The position numbers and the translations under genes are program-made. DNA of 64,000 nt from Prinia subflava (Eukaryota > Chordata > Aves > Passeriformes > Cisticolidae): the NCBI RefSeq assembly GCF_021018805.1, contig NC_086251.1, positions 43,098,767 through 43,162,766 on the forward strand. Direction: 5' to 3'. The notes beneath the pieces were generated by a model, which was given only the letters and a program-made list of their open reading frames with translations, had not been told where the DNA came from and made no database searches. The number at the start of each line of letters is the position of its first letter. The first letter of the stretch is position 1. Shown here one piece after another: positions 1 to 13,215 of the stretch.

Positions 1-939
1 GGGAGAAACTTGGAGTCCTTTGAATTCAATCACTTTTCAAGGTGTTCGTCTCAGTGGCATCCAAATACAGAGGTGAGAGGTGTGAAATAAAAAATGAAAT
101 AGAGCAGAATAGTTAGTCATTAGAAGGTCACAAAGTGAGACAGCTTTTTCTGGAACACATTACCTTCAGTGATAAGTAAACCTTGAAAGTTCAAAAATCA
201 ACTTTAGTTGGACCACCCAAAGTTCAGCTATTTCTCTTACCTCTTGGACTATACTCTTCCATGGAAGAAGAAAGCAGAACAGGCTCCACTGTCACTTACA
301 TGGTATAAATGAACATAACAGAGAACAGGTGTTTGCCTTTTAATTTCAGTGGCATTACACCATTGATTTATCTGTCTCATCAGCCAGAACACCTCCTGAG
401 AATAGACCTCTGACCAAAACATCCCTTTGGTTTACAGCCATGATAGAAATATCTGCCACTGGAAAGCAGTAATAATTATATTTCCAGCTCTATTTTGAAC
501 CAGTAAATTCACAGAAGGCAGTGGAAGTGGACTTCATCAAAGATATATTTATATACCCAGCTTTTTCCAAAACCTTGCAGCTGGGGAGAAGATACAGGCA
601 GAACCATACTTTCTTCAAACCACTTGACTTTTTCATTAAGCTACATTTTCCACCAAAAGCAAATAGATCCTGTCTCCATTTTTTATTACTGCATCAGGAA
701 TATCAGATTAGAAATGCAACCAAGCTGGAAGGAAAGAATATTTCTTGCCCCTGAAGGTGGTTGACCATCAGCTGAACAGGGTCTGATTCAGTAGACTCTA
801 CCTCCAAGAAAACACTGAGTTTCATATTTGCTGCAACCTTAGACCCTAATACCTAGCCCTGTAGCGTTAGCAAGGATGGCCTCCAGGCTCAGTTTGAGAA
901 CAAGCTCCCCAGGCAGTCACACTGGAGCACCCCTGCATC
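1..939. other. Intergenic DNA, no gene recognised
   Basis: I see no coding exon, RNA gene or known repeat here. The open frames are short and lack similarity to proteins I know. The last 80 bases become GC-richer as they lead into the 23-bp tandem repeat. Confidence 0.6.
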
Positions 940-1031
940 CCCAGGCAAAGCTCCAGTGCATGCCCAGGCAAAGCTCCAGTGCATGCCCAGGCAAAGCTCC
1001 AGTGCATGCCCAGGCAAAGCTCCAGTGCATG
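940..1031 (+). repeat. 23-bp minisatellite, four copies
   Basis: Four back-to-back identical 23-bp units occupy 940-962, 963-985, 986-1008 and 1009-1031. Each begins CCCAGGCAAAG and ends CAGTGCATG. A partial fifth unit (CCCAC) follows. The unit length is not a multiple of three, so the open frames crossing it change frame from copy to copy and are not evidence of a protein. The identity between copies points to recent expansion or homogenisation. Confidence 0.95.
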
Positions 1032-4000
1032 CCCACGCTGCAGGAGCACACGGGGACACAGTTACCTGGCAGGCAGACAGGCTCCGGCTGTCCCTGCCCA
1101 GCTCACTTCCTTACACCCACTTCAGCCCTTCTTGTAGCAACCTCCTGGATTTCCAGGTGAGTAGGATGGGCTCTGTGCTGTGCTCCCAGGGCTCCTGTGC
1201 TGTGCTGTAAAAACACATGGATTTTGTGGTAGCCGATTGCCATAGGCATAAAATGTGCTCAAAGTTAAGCACATGCTTAATTGCTTTCTTGAATTAAGAA
1301 TCAATCTGTCCTCCCAATACTGATTACGGCCCAGATCTTGCAGTGTACACTGATTCATGGCTTTGGCTTCATGGAGGTTATTGAGGAATCAGTGCTAATT
1401 TCCCACATTTTAGAAATGTTTAGGTAGATGAGCCTAGGAATCAATCAATGTACTCCCTTTGCCATTATAAATCTTAGCTGCTATCAACATTGAGTGCCAA
1501 AAGATGTGAAATAAAATATTTCACTCCCCAAAACAAATGTGAATGCCTTTGAGAGGAGAGGTCAAGTGTGGTGTGGCATATATTGCACATGTACACACAT
1601 AAATCATTGATAGCTAGATTACTTCTCTATATTGATCCCATCATACTTTCCTAACTGGTAGATTATCTAAGAAAATAATCACTAAATTATCTTGAAGGTA
1701 CCAGCTTCCAAGCAAGATTAATGATACATAATTTACTTTATGAAGGAAGCAGGCATCCAATAAATTAGAAAATGCACACCACCATCAAAGCAAATTGTTA
1801 AGTATATCCAGCACTCACCTTATTGAGTAGTTGACAAATGATTTTTACATTCTTTCCATCAAATCGTAAGTATTTTCTTGTCACCCACCTCATTGTATAA
1901 GCAACTATCTGCTGAGTTCCCATACACATGCTACTGACACAAAATTCATTTCAAGGGACAGTGTTTGCATTCACATATGGCCATGTGGATACACAGTAAG
2001 AGAGGTTCAAAACAATTGAGATTCCTTTCATGGGGTCTTAAATTGTGACTTAATTACATGTACTTAGATGGTTTTTACCAAAATGAAAAACAAATCATCA
2101 TTCAGAGGAAAGATTCATCTTGAAGTTAAAAGTACAGGGCATCCAACCCTGACTAACAGTGTCCACATGTGCACCACCAGAAGCAGCCTTGATTCTGAGA
2201 GTAAGAGTGTCCTTCTTCCATCATCCTTCTCATACTGCCATCTTGTTAGGACTGCTGAAGATAGACATTTACAGACCTTTTCCCTGACTTGTTTCTCCTA
2301 GGGATAACCCTAGGCAAAATTTAGATTTAGAGTTTACATTTTTAACTTTATATTTACCATTTGCATGTGTTGAATAATTTTGCTACTAGCCTAATCAAAA
2401 AATAGTTATTCAAACTAGCTCACTTCCACCTCCTAAATCTTTTAGCCTCTAGTATCTGAAGTAGTTCCATTTTACCTTTTAAGGCTTTTTTATTTAGTTC
2501 TAGGGGATTGATTGTTACTGATTACATTTCATGGTCCTGTCACAAGAAAGAAGGGGTGGATGGAGACTATAAATTAGCCCTGTTTCTGGAAGTTTTAATC
2601 AAATATCCCCCAGCCTTCACTACCTCCCCAAAAAGGGAAGTGAGTTTCACAGAGAAACTGAGGCACTGGGAATGTGACTTGCCTGCAGTGCAAAAGTGAG
2701 TCATTATGGAGGTGCAGAATGTTGTGGTGATCATGTCATGGTGTCAGCAGCATGACTGACACTGAGCTCTGTGATCTCATGGTGAAGGGACAGGCCTGGG
2801 CAACCTCTGCTTGGCAGGGAAGAGTAAAAGGCCCCTGAGGCTTAGCTTCACTGTTGAAAGAGCACACTTTCTGCTCCTGCCAAGTAACGAAATCATTGGG
2901 AAGGGTAATTTGGGCTCCCTGGAGAGACTGAACTCCTCACAAGCATTCATACCTGCTACGCCACAGATGACAGCCAGACCCTAGCGGCATCAGCAGCAAC
3001 AAATCTTGCTCTACAGAGCTCTGACACAGAAAAAGGAAGCCATGGGTCTGCACTGGCTCCCCAGGCCTGTCACCTGCTTCACCTGGGTCTTGCATCAGCC
3101 CTGACAGATATGAATTAGAGAAGAAAGGGACTGTGGTTCCATCTGGAAGTCTGGGAAGTGTTTACAAACCCCCATCCCAGAAAATAACACTGTGAACAGC
3201 ACAAAAATTAGAAAATTTGACAAATTTGCTTAGTGAGAAAAGGTTCCCAGAGACATAGTTCATACCAATTGTACTTACAAAAGCTCCGTTTGGATAGTAT
3301 TTCCACTGTCTGGCATATTTTGTAAAGTGTGGCATAGTTCCGGCTAATAAATTCTTTGACACAGTTGTTATAAAGATGAGATTTCTGAGGCAAGAAGATT
3401 TAAATAATACAGCTGGTGGTTTCTGTTGGAGATTCTGTCTGACCAGAAAGCTATCTAAAGAAGCCTTAATGATTAAACCTTAAAACTGAGAGATAATGTA
3501 ACTCAGTAAAAAGGCATTGAGGAACGTAAAACCTAGAAGCAGTGTAGAGGACAAAAACAAACTCCTCCCCAACAACAGCAACACATGTTCAGTCATTTTA
3601 CAGTTCTGGACACTTTTGTTTGACATAAACAGGAGGAAGAAGCATTTTTAAATGTAAAAAAATAAATCAAAATATTCCAAATGTATTGCAAATTTGATAA
3701 ACAGTGGCAACATATTGTTACTTCAGCATTATGGAGATAACAGAGAAGCAGAGTTCCACGTTCAAGGAGGCAAAGAACTTTGACATATTACCTAGTCTTG
3801 TACAGAACACATCTTTTCAAAAATAACAGCTTACTTCTCATAGAATGTTATTACAGCCTGCAATGTTATTTCAGAGTATAACTGTTAATGCCAGGCAGCA
3901 TTTTCATTTAGCGAAGAGGACACAAACAGAAAGATACAGAAAAAGTCACATATTACAAAAGGAGAGAAAGGGAGGGAAGAAGGAAAAAAATGGACCAATT

Positions 4001-7000
4001 TTCATCATTTTGACTGAATGAGCAATGGGTGCAATTACACACATTCAGGCACATTCAATCAGCACACTGCACACTTTCACATCCACTGTTCTGTTGAGTT
4101 CAGGCATTTGCAGGAGCAACATGTTGTGCTGCCTTCCTTCTTGCGTGGCTTTGTGTGCTGTTTCTCAAGAGGCTTAACATTTGTGTGCACAGCAGCTGTA
4201 CCCACCTGCATGTGCTATGTCAGGGTGGCAGGGCCTAAAATTGCCCTGAGATGGTAGTCCCCAGGGCACAGTGAATTTCACTGCCAACTTAAAACATGCC
4301 TAATCTGCAAATCATAAAAATATAAGGAAAAAAGTAAATGGATGCTGTGAAAATATGAAAAGGGTGAATTCTCTCTCATTTAGCAAGAAAGCTGTCACAG
4401 GCACAGCCCTCAGATGGATTCCAAACAAGAATATGACATTGCAAATAGAAAGTCTTCTTTCCCTGCACATATTTTTTTTCCAAAACAACTGATGAAGAGC
4501 TAACATCAAGCAGAACAAAAATGGAAACTAGTGGTGCAGTGGCATGCTAGCCACATAGTCTGATGCCCTGTTTACCTTCCAAAGTGCAACAGGCAAAGAC
4601 AGAATGAAATAAAGGCAGTCAGACCCAGCTCACACACACACACTGCTGAAGCAGAGACATCTACTGACACAGAAACTGAACAAGAAGCCAGCAGACATTG
4701 GAGCACAGCTGTTACTTTATAAAGGGGTTGGCAATGTCACACTCCAGAAGTGCAAAGCTCAAAAGATGTTTGATAACACCAGAGTCAAAAGGGCCTCTTT
4801 GAGACACAACCACTGAAAATACAGATATGAAATACACATTTAAGTGTCTGTGTCCTGACAGTCCACCCTGAGTCACAGAGCCAGCAGCTGGGCAGAGGAG
4901 TGCAAATAAAAGGCTCATCATTGAGCCTTGCAACACGTGTGCTGAATCAATCACTTTTTACATAAGATAAAGTTGGCCTCTTTATAATCCTGGGTGGCAG
5001 AGATCTGCATAATGGATCAAATCAGAGAGCAACATGTTGTCTGAGACCAGCATTCCTTCATCTTCCCAGTAATATCCTTATTCAACATATTGTTGGTGGA
5101 GGGAGGGCAGGGGGTGTGGAACAAAAAAAAATCCTGGCCCCTTGGAGGAGGTTAGGATTATTAAGCCATTTATTTCTCACAATAATGAAAGGCCTTACAT
5201 AAGCAACAATAGAAATAAGCCAAAAAAGCACACAATAACACAAATGTGTTTCTGCTGAAATCCCATACAATTCCATTGCCCTCTCTTTGTGCTTCTTCTG
5301 ATTCATTGTTTAAAAGTGAGTCGTTTCTTTGAGACTGTATATACAAATATAAAGGCCAGGTGAAACATTCCTCTACAAAAATACTGGTTTATGTATGAGG
5401 GCTTATCTCCGTTGGGTCTTGCCCCAAAGAGGCACAAAGCATACTTTATATCCAAAAGATACTCTATATCCATGGAGTTCATGGCACCATTTGGCACTCC
5501 CCAAAATGGCTTCCACCTACAAGTACCCATAGGGCCATGAAAACAGTTATATGCCCACACTTCTCCAAAGCTATCAGGTTCAGACTGGGGAATTGCCAGG
5601 ACCAAGTTTACTACTGTCTGCCAGCTTTGTCTCATTACCTATCATGTATAATCTCTGCTGTGAGCTAGCAATAAGCGGTCTTCCTTATTACCATTGCAAT
5701 GTTCACATAATTAAATTGTTCTCAAATTGTAGGCTATAACAGCTTACAGACTTAGATGAAATTGTCGTGACAATTCAGAAATGCTTATTCTCTCTAACCT
5801 GTTTATAGGAAGAGACACATCCCAATTGTATGTGAAAAAAAGCTCTAATCCGTTAGAAGTCATGTCATAACTGAGTACGTTGATTGAATGGCTCATCAAA
5901 GTTAAAAGTCTCCAGAAGTCTTTGGAAATCATGACTGACAAAAGAGTTATCCAAGGAAATGTGGAGCTCTAGACAAAAGTTAAGTTTTGGAGAAAAATTG
6001 ACCCCTATTCTCACAAGTTGTAAAAATTAGATCTTTTTCTCTACCAAATGAACTTAACAGAGAAGACCTAAAGCTCTGCTTAAGTTTCAGATATCAGTTG
6101 TGAAATTCATATCCCCTCTTCATTTCTCACATCTGGCAGCTAATTTATTTTCTTTACATTTCACTAGAATAAACTGATTTTTTTATTATTATTGTTTCCA
6201 GTGTTAAGCTGAAATTAACATTAGTGAGATAATTATGAGTTTCACATTTTCCCAAAGGATCAGAAAATATATCAATGTGCACACATACATATTTCCTATT
6301 TTACTCATAGAGTAAAATATACTTTACCCAGCTAGGGGCAGTCTGGAAGAGGGTCTACGGCAGAAGGCTTTTCATTAGCAAGACAAGACTTGCTGCTAAA
6401 CATAAGACAAGATCTGAACTTCAGCTATGCAAAGCTGGGACACAAAATGCTTCCTATTCCTTCGATCACTTTTTCTCTTCTTTTCTCTTTGTCATTTATA
6501 CAATGAGAAGCTGGAGTAAGCAAGAGTGTCATTCTACTGTAGCATCAGAAATGAGAGACTTTGGAGAAAGAATTCGTAAAAGGACAAGCTATGCCTTTGT
6601 GTGTTACACATGAAAAATACAAAATTAAATAACATCAAGGAGGGAAAATATAAAAATTTCTGCATCTTGCAACTTTTGCAGACAAAGAAGCTATTCAATA
6701 CAGGACTTTTAATGATTAATGAAGAGGATAGGATTGCCTTTCCAAAGCTGCTCTGAGTACTAAATCACAAATGACCTTTAGTGCTTCCAGCTGAGGGTGA
6801 TTTATCTCATTTTACCATTAGCGTCTATCATTGCTTTTTATAAAAATTGAGTCTATCTACTTCTACTAATATATGTTGCTCCCCTGGGGATGGTTCAGGA
6901 CCCACCCATCAAGGCCTCCCTTCTAAACCACAACAAGCTGCCAGAGAGCAACTGCTCTATGCACTCCGCCCCTTGCTGTCCTTTGCTCCAACACCCAGGA

Positions 7001-9720
7001 GGGAAGCAGGAATTAGGTCAGGTTTGCTGACCTTTCCCCAGCTCTCAACAGGACGACATCTAACTCTTCCTTGGATCTCAGCTTTAAGGCTCCGCATTCT
7101 TGGGGAAAATGTGTCCGAGAATTTATGGTATATTAAAAATGCTTCTTTTTAACTTTTTATTTCCTACTAAGAGCACAGAAGTATAAAGGGTAAAGAACTA
7201 ATTTAATGTATAATACAAAACTAAAAGGACCAGACTTTTAAAAATAAGCTTTCTCAATCAGCTTTCCTTCATATAAGCCCCTTTCTATGTAATCTTTCCA
7301 ATGCCATTCCTTCCATGCAAATCAAAGTGCCTTTTAGGATGAGGAAGTCGGGCCAAGCAAATAAAAGATCCTCCTCTAGCTTTAGCACAGGATTAATCAA
7401 GAAAAGTTGGGATATAATACAGAAAAAAAAGATAACAGAGTTCTACTCTGAGTTCCTTGCCATCCGCTTTCACAAGGCAACCTACGCTCCCACACTTTCT
7501 TCAAGAAGGGTAAACATAGAGGCAGACATGAAACAACACTGGAGATATAGATATGCTTAATACAAAAGAGAAACGAGAGAGAAGTTTAAAGGATTCACAA
7601 GCAGGATTTTTGTCATTGTTACAGCATCTAACTTTTTAAGCACTCTTTTATTTTGTGTCTTGAAAGCGAAGATCCTTACACAATGTGGTGAAGGTAGGGA
7701 CAGGCATTCAGAAAGAATTCAGAAAGAACAAGGTTTGCAATTTGGGCTGTTATCAGCATATTGGAGCTCATATACATCACTTAGTATACTCTGAAATTGC
7801 TGAAACTCACAGAATCAAAGGAAATGAAAGGTATGGAATACCTGTGATGATGTATGCCAGCAGTTACTATATAATCCAAGCACTTAGCTGGTGCTTGAAA
7901 CCACTCCTACCAACTTGAAGATCAAGGAGCTTCCTTTCAGCCTCCCTGACCCATTCAGCATTTGTCCTGCATGCAGAGAGAGAGCAGCCAGCATGTTAAA
8001 ATATCTCCTTCTAGGGAGACTATACAGATATCATAAGAGCAGTATCTCTCAGTATTATTTCCACAAAAACATAAAATATGTGATATATAATGAATAATGG
8101 TACCTAACGAAATTTAAAATGGCAACAACTAAGAAGAGTAACATGATTATCAGTATTTTCTAATTATAAAACTTAAGCTCCATTAAACTGAAAAAGTTTT
8201 ACTTTAGAAATGAAACAAAATGTACCCAAGGAAAAAAAAATACCTGTTCATAATGGGCAAGGATGTTCCTGGGCTCTTGTTTGCAGTGTTGATTTTTCCA
8301 GTAATGACGCTTCTTTGATAAAAATACACTCGCTACACTCTCCCATTGAATATTATATCTGGTACAGATGCAGTTTTGCATCAGTTTCAGTTTCATATAT
8401 TTTTTATAGTTTTAGTCAGCTATATTTTATCAAATATGCTTATTTTCAGAGCAGGATTGACTTTTGCATATTCATTACCGTAATTTTCTACTGTATTACT
8501 AAACTTTGTGCTTGTTTAGTATCTTATATTAAGGACTTAAGCCACATTTTGCAGACATAAAATGACACATACAGGAAAAGAAAGAACAAGTATTTAACCC
8601 ATACAGTTGTGCCTCACTTCATACAAAATACTTCAACACAATACTAGTCAGCAAGAGTAAATTTAAAAATTGCTCATAATGAAGGATATGCTGTAGGAAA
8701 CATAGGAATAAAACACATATTTCTTACCTTTCGTGTGGGCTCTTAACAAGCTTTAAATTACTTGTATTTAATGTAGTTAAATCTTGTTATCTCATGCCAT
8801 TTTGACTCAGAGAGGTATCACCTATTCACAGTTATTCACATCATTTCAGGAGAGAAAATAGCTCTCAGATATATCATTAGCTACAATGACCTACATAGAT
8901 GTCATCTGCAAGACTGCAACTGAGCTCTAGTCTTGGGGGTGTTGGCAGGAATTGATGCCTCATGGAAACCCACGCATTTCACCTGGCTTCCACTTGCTGT
9001 CTCTTTTATGGTATAGAATTGCATACAGGATGTGCACTCAGGAATGAATAAGGTGGGTCTTCAGGGAAGTCTGGGCACCAACACACATCCTCCTCTAAAT
9101 CATTTTGCTGAGGTGCCATTGCTTTGTTGCACCTAGAGTTTAATTGTGAGCCTGCTTAATAATATAATACCTTTTAATTGTTGGATTCACACTAGTAGAA
9201 AGGGATGCAGTAGGAATCCTGTCCTGTAATAAAATACTGCTCACTCTGAACACAGAGAACACACTATTCTATAAAGAATGCTGTCTCCATATGAAGAAGA
9301 CGAAATGTAATATTTGTGTTAATGAAGTGCAAAACTTAAAAGTGACATTAAGATAGACTTTTCAGACACCCTTTGCCATAAGGGCCAGAATTGTACCCAG
9401 TAACCCTTGCATGGAGCAACGTGTCTCACAATGATCTAGGATGTATCATTCAGTGGCACATTTTAACTTGTCTAAATAACTTATGAGGTGGAAAATAAAG
9501 GACTTAAAAGGTTTGGCTAACTTAACACCCACCTTCAGAGAGTCTCACTTGGCAAGTACAGAGGAAAATATTCTTACCTTGTGTTCATCAGTAATCAGTT
9601 AATCTCAGTTGGTTTGTATACTCAGTAAGACAAAGCCTGGACTCATCCCAGACATTTGTTCTAAGACATAAACCACAAATGCTCTGGCAGTTATCTGACT
9701 CCAGCAAACACACACTGGTA
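1032..9720. other. Intergenic DNA, no gene recognised
   Basis: This is AT-rich non-coding sequence. A GTGAGT donor-like site follows TTTCCAG at about 1157 on the plus strand, but no convincing acceptor or reading frame accompanies it. No repeat family is recognised by eye. Short CA runs occur near 4635. Confidence 0.55.
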
Positions 9721-11330
9721 CATGCAAGTTCATTGTTTGCCACACCCTCTCTCATTTCTAGTCTTGCTGGCAATCCTTTCTTCTCTCTTCATTGCTATTA
9801 GGACACATCATATGCCTCAAATATTAAATTTCATGTGTTTCTTCCTCTGGTATTTTCTCTCTTTTTCTCTTTTCAGGCAGCTAGATCTTTCCTGGCATAC
9901 ATATCCTTTAAAACAGATGTCTTGTTCACACTTTTTTAACAGTCAATTTCTGAGGGCTCAAAAGCCTACTCTCTTCAACACCTTATTTATAAATTTCCTT
10001 TCTCCAATACGTTTTCTGCTACTCCAATGCCAACCTATTTACCAGCAAGTACTCAGGAAAGAAGTCTCTTTGTCATAAAAATTCAGTTCATATTCTTATC
10101 CTGCTCTGGGATTAGCTCTGGCTGGACGTGAAAACAATTCTTTTGCAAGTATTTAATAATCTCTCTACTTATATTAGTTTTCAATATGATGGACAGCTCC
10201 ATTCTGTTAAATTGCTCTTCAGCAGTGCTATCATCTCCATGTCCTTCCAGAATGATTTCCTCTTTCCCTTACTCTCACCCATTCCCTTTGCCTCCCTCTG
10301 TCTGCGCTTTCTTCTATTTCCATGTTAACTCTTTCCTTGACTAAAACATCCACAGCTTTAGCACTGTTTCTTAATATTTCTTATTAACTTATTTACCTGT
10401 TTCCTATCTCTTTTCTTCACATTTCCATCAGTGAGTGTCATAAAATTCCCAGAGGATCATAATGCTACCTGTGCCCAGTTTTGGGAAAGGAGTCCTTTAT
10501 TACTCACATCTCCCTTAATCTGGATGACTTGATGAGTATTTTGGCCAGGGTGGCAAGAACTCCAGAACATCACCTACCCATCTTAAAAGCCATCCAAACC
10601 TAGGGTCACCAGTCTTTAGTCCTTTTCCTCCAGAGCAATCACTGTGAAACTTTTAATGCATTTTTGGCACCCTTCCACAAGGTTTTTTATTAGGCAGCAG
10701 ACAAATATTCTTCTCCAAAGCAGTCTGCAACATTTCCAGCTACTCACACTATTTTAATTGACAGATTTCCATAGCTTATAAGAATCTTCATTAAACCTTT
10801 CTGATCTACTGCTGCCTCTATAAAGCAAACACCATCCATTGCATTACTATTCTTCATTATTTGGGTATCTCTAATTACTTCCTTGTCTATTCTGTCCATC
10901 TGACTTTGTGGCATTAGCTTCGTTTAATGTAGACCATTGTCTGAAAGACATTTATGGGCAGCTGGGAAAAGAAAATCTTCACACTTCCTGCTGCTCTCCA
11001 TGATATATATTCTACAGGTTTCTTCACTTCCATAACAACCTTGATGTCAGGGTTGATTCTAAGTTTTCTCCTGCTGAGGCTAATCTGCTTCTGTGCCATT
11101 CTCTGTATTACTCCACTAGTTTCTGATAATCTTATCTTCAATAACTTTGTGCCCTCTCATCAGAGGATACTGAGTCTTCTCCTGGTTTTATCAAATCCCA
11201 GCTCCCCACTGCTGCCTATGGATTTTCCTTTACACAAATTCCTCCTCAGAAGTTTTAATTCCTTTTTTGCTCATCTTGGAATACAGTCCAGAGCTGGAGA
11301 GCAGTTGGTATAGAAGTTGCTTCAGCAAAA
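9721..11330 (+). other. Pyrimidine-rich, strand-asymmetric block
   Basis: For about 1.6 kb the plus strand is clearly enriched in C and T, with many TCTCT and CTTTC runs. This yields several plus-strand open frames of 66-119 codons, rich in Phe, Leu and Ser, as the composition predicts. None resembles a protein I know. It could be a decayed transposon or an untranslated region of an unknown transcript; nothing seen decides between them. Confidence 0.4.
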
Positions 11331-13138
11331 GTTTTTCCACTAAAAAAACAGTTAATATAAAAACAATTTCCCACTGCAATAAGTTAGTGCCAAAATGAAT
11401 TTTTTATCAACAAAAGGTCCTGTAGATCCAGAAATATAGAACTTCTGTTTGAAACTAGCAGCACAGATGACCTCAGTGTGGCCTGTTAATCCATAGAAAA
11501 AAAGCCTGCTCACATCCCTGCAATTTCTGATTATTTTTAAAATTAAAATTTGGTGTATACATAACAGTCACTCCATACACATCTGGCCAAATTAACTTAG
11601 TTTCTTTCTTTGGTATGTTTTGGTGGGGTTTTTTGTTGTTATTTGCTTGGGTTTTGTTTGGTTTGGGGTTTTGGTTATTGGAGAGTTTTGCGAATGTCCC
11701 TTGAAATTTCTCTGTCTAGTTTGGCAGATCAGTGACCTTTCTTCTGATACCAACCAACAGCAGAAGGGCAAGGGTATTTTCCTGTTTAGTGACCTCCTGA
11801 ATCTCTCTGCCTATGAATTTATCACCTCAGCTCAGACATTTTGAAACACCTTTCACTCCCTTTCTCATAGTTCTGCCTTCCTCAGTACCTTGTTACTTAC
11901 TTTGTAACTTAATGAAGAGTTTTGCTCTTCATTAGGACAGATGTGGTCCTAAAGACAGGTTAATTGTATTCCCTTTCAGCAGGGCAATATTCCTACTAGG
12001 ATAGCAACTAGCACATTGAGACAAATCTGAATTTTTTTTGTCTACATCACTATAAATACCTTTACTACAGGAAATATAAATTCCACTGCATACAGTCTGT
12101 AAGAAAACACACAACACAAATGAGTACTTCCAACTTTCAGGGAGAATCCAGCAGGGCTCTGGCTTTGGCAAGTGAAAGATTGCAGGCAGTACATCTTATT
12201 ACATGGGTGGTCGAGTTATTGAACTTTATTGACAAAGGGCTGGATTTTCCAGCAAGACAGAGCTTCATTAAAATTCTGCAGAGACCGAGAATTCAATAAT
12301 CTCTCTCACAAAGCACTGCATGAGTAGGGCTGATTAGGCAATTTCTCTCTCATGCCATTTCTTTTGCTAAAAGCGTTGTTACTTCTTGTTGGTACAAAAA
12401 GACAATCATTAAATGAGCATTCGCTATACTTGATTAAGCAGAAAGTTTTAAAGGTGCATTGGCTCTCTTTCTGTAGAATTAATTGAGGCCTTAAAAAAGT
12501 TGCAATAACAACACCACCAGTTAATCTTTCTAAGATGAATTATTTAAAATTTGGATCTGATGAATCCATTTATGGCTCTTCGTGGCTTTCAATTCTTTGT
12601 TTTCATAGGTACTTGTACATTTACAGCCAGGTCTGGTGGGTACTGGGAATAGTGTGTGAATTACTCTCTATTCAATTTCTTTCCTTGTAAATCACAGCTT
12701 ATTTGCTCTCATTGGGTTTCAGATTAAAAGACCCCTTAAGAATAGAATGGTATGACCAGATTGAAGACCAGCTGCCTGATTATCTATTTTTTTGGCAGTG
12801 GCTATCAGTTGTTAGGAAGGGAAGTAGCATAGCAAGATTATTGTTATACTTCCCTTGGGAGGGACATGGGCTTCAGCAATCCACAGTTTAGGGAATTCTT
12901 GAGACAGAGGTTGTACCCTCATATTTAATAACTGTTAGTGGGTTTTTCTTCTATGACTTTGTTTATTCAAGTGCCCCACCATCACCCCTCTCTTGTACAA
13001 TATGATGGTGCCCTGCTGCTTGCAAGAATGTTTACCAGTAAGCAAAGCCAGTTCAGAAACTAGTAGACCTTATAAATCTGGTCTTTGGAGTCTGTTCACA
13101 GTAATCACAGAAGCAATTTCCTCTCTTTATTGTTTGGT

Positions 13139-13215
13139 GGGTTTCTTGTTGTGGGTTTTCTCTTTTTTTTTTTTTTTTTTGTTTTGGCTTTCGGTTTTGG
13201 TTTGGGATTTTTTTT
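13139..13215. repeat. T/G-rich low-complexity tract
   Basis: The tract is T-rich with GGTTTT and GGTTTGGG-like stretches and an uninterrupted run of 18 T at 13163-13180. It is simple sequence with no coding potential. Confidence 0.8.

Noticed and set aside
876..1210. Plus-strand frames over the 23-bp repeat, followed by a GTGAGT donor
   Set aside because: The repeat unit is not a multiple of three and no acceptor or conserved frame is seen.
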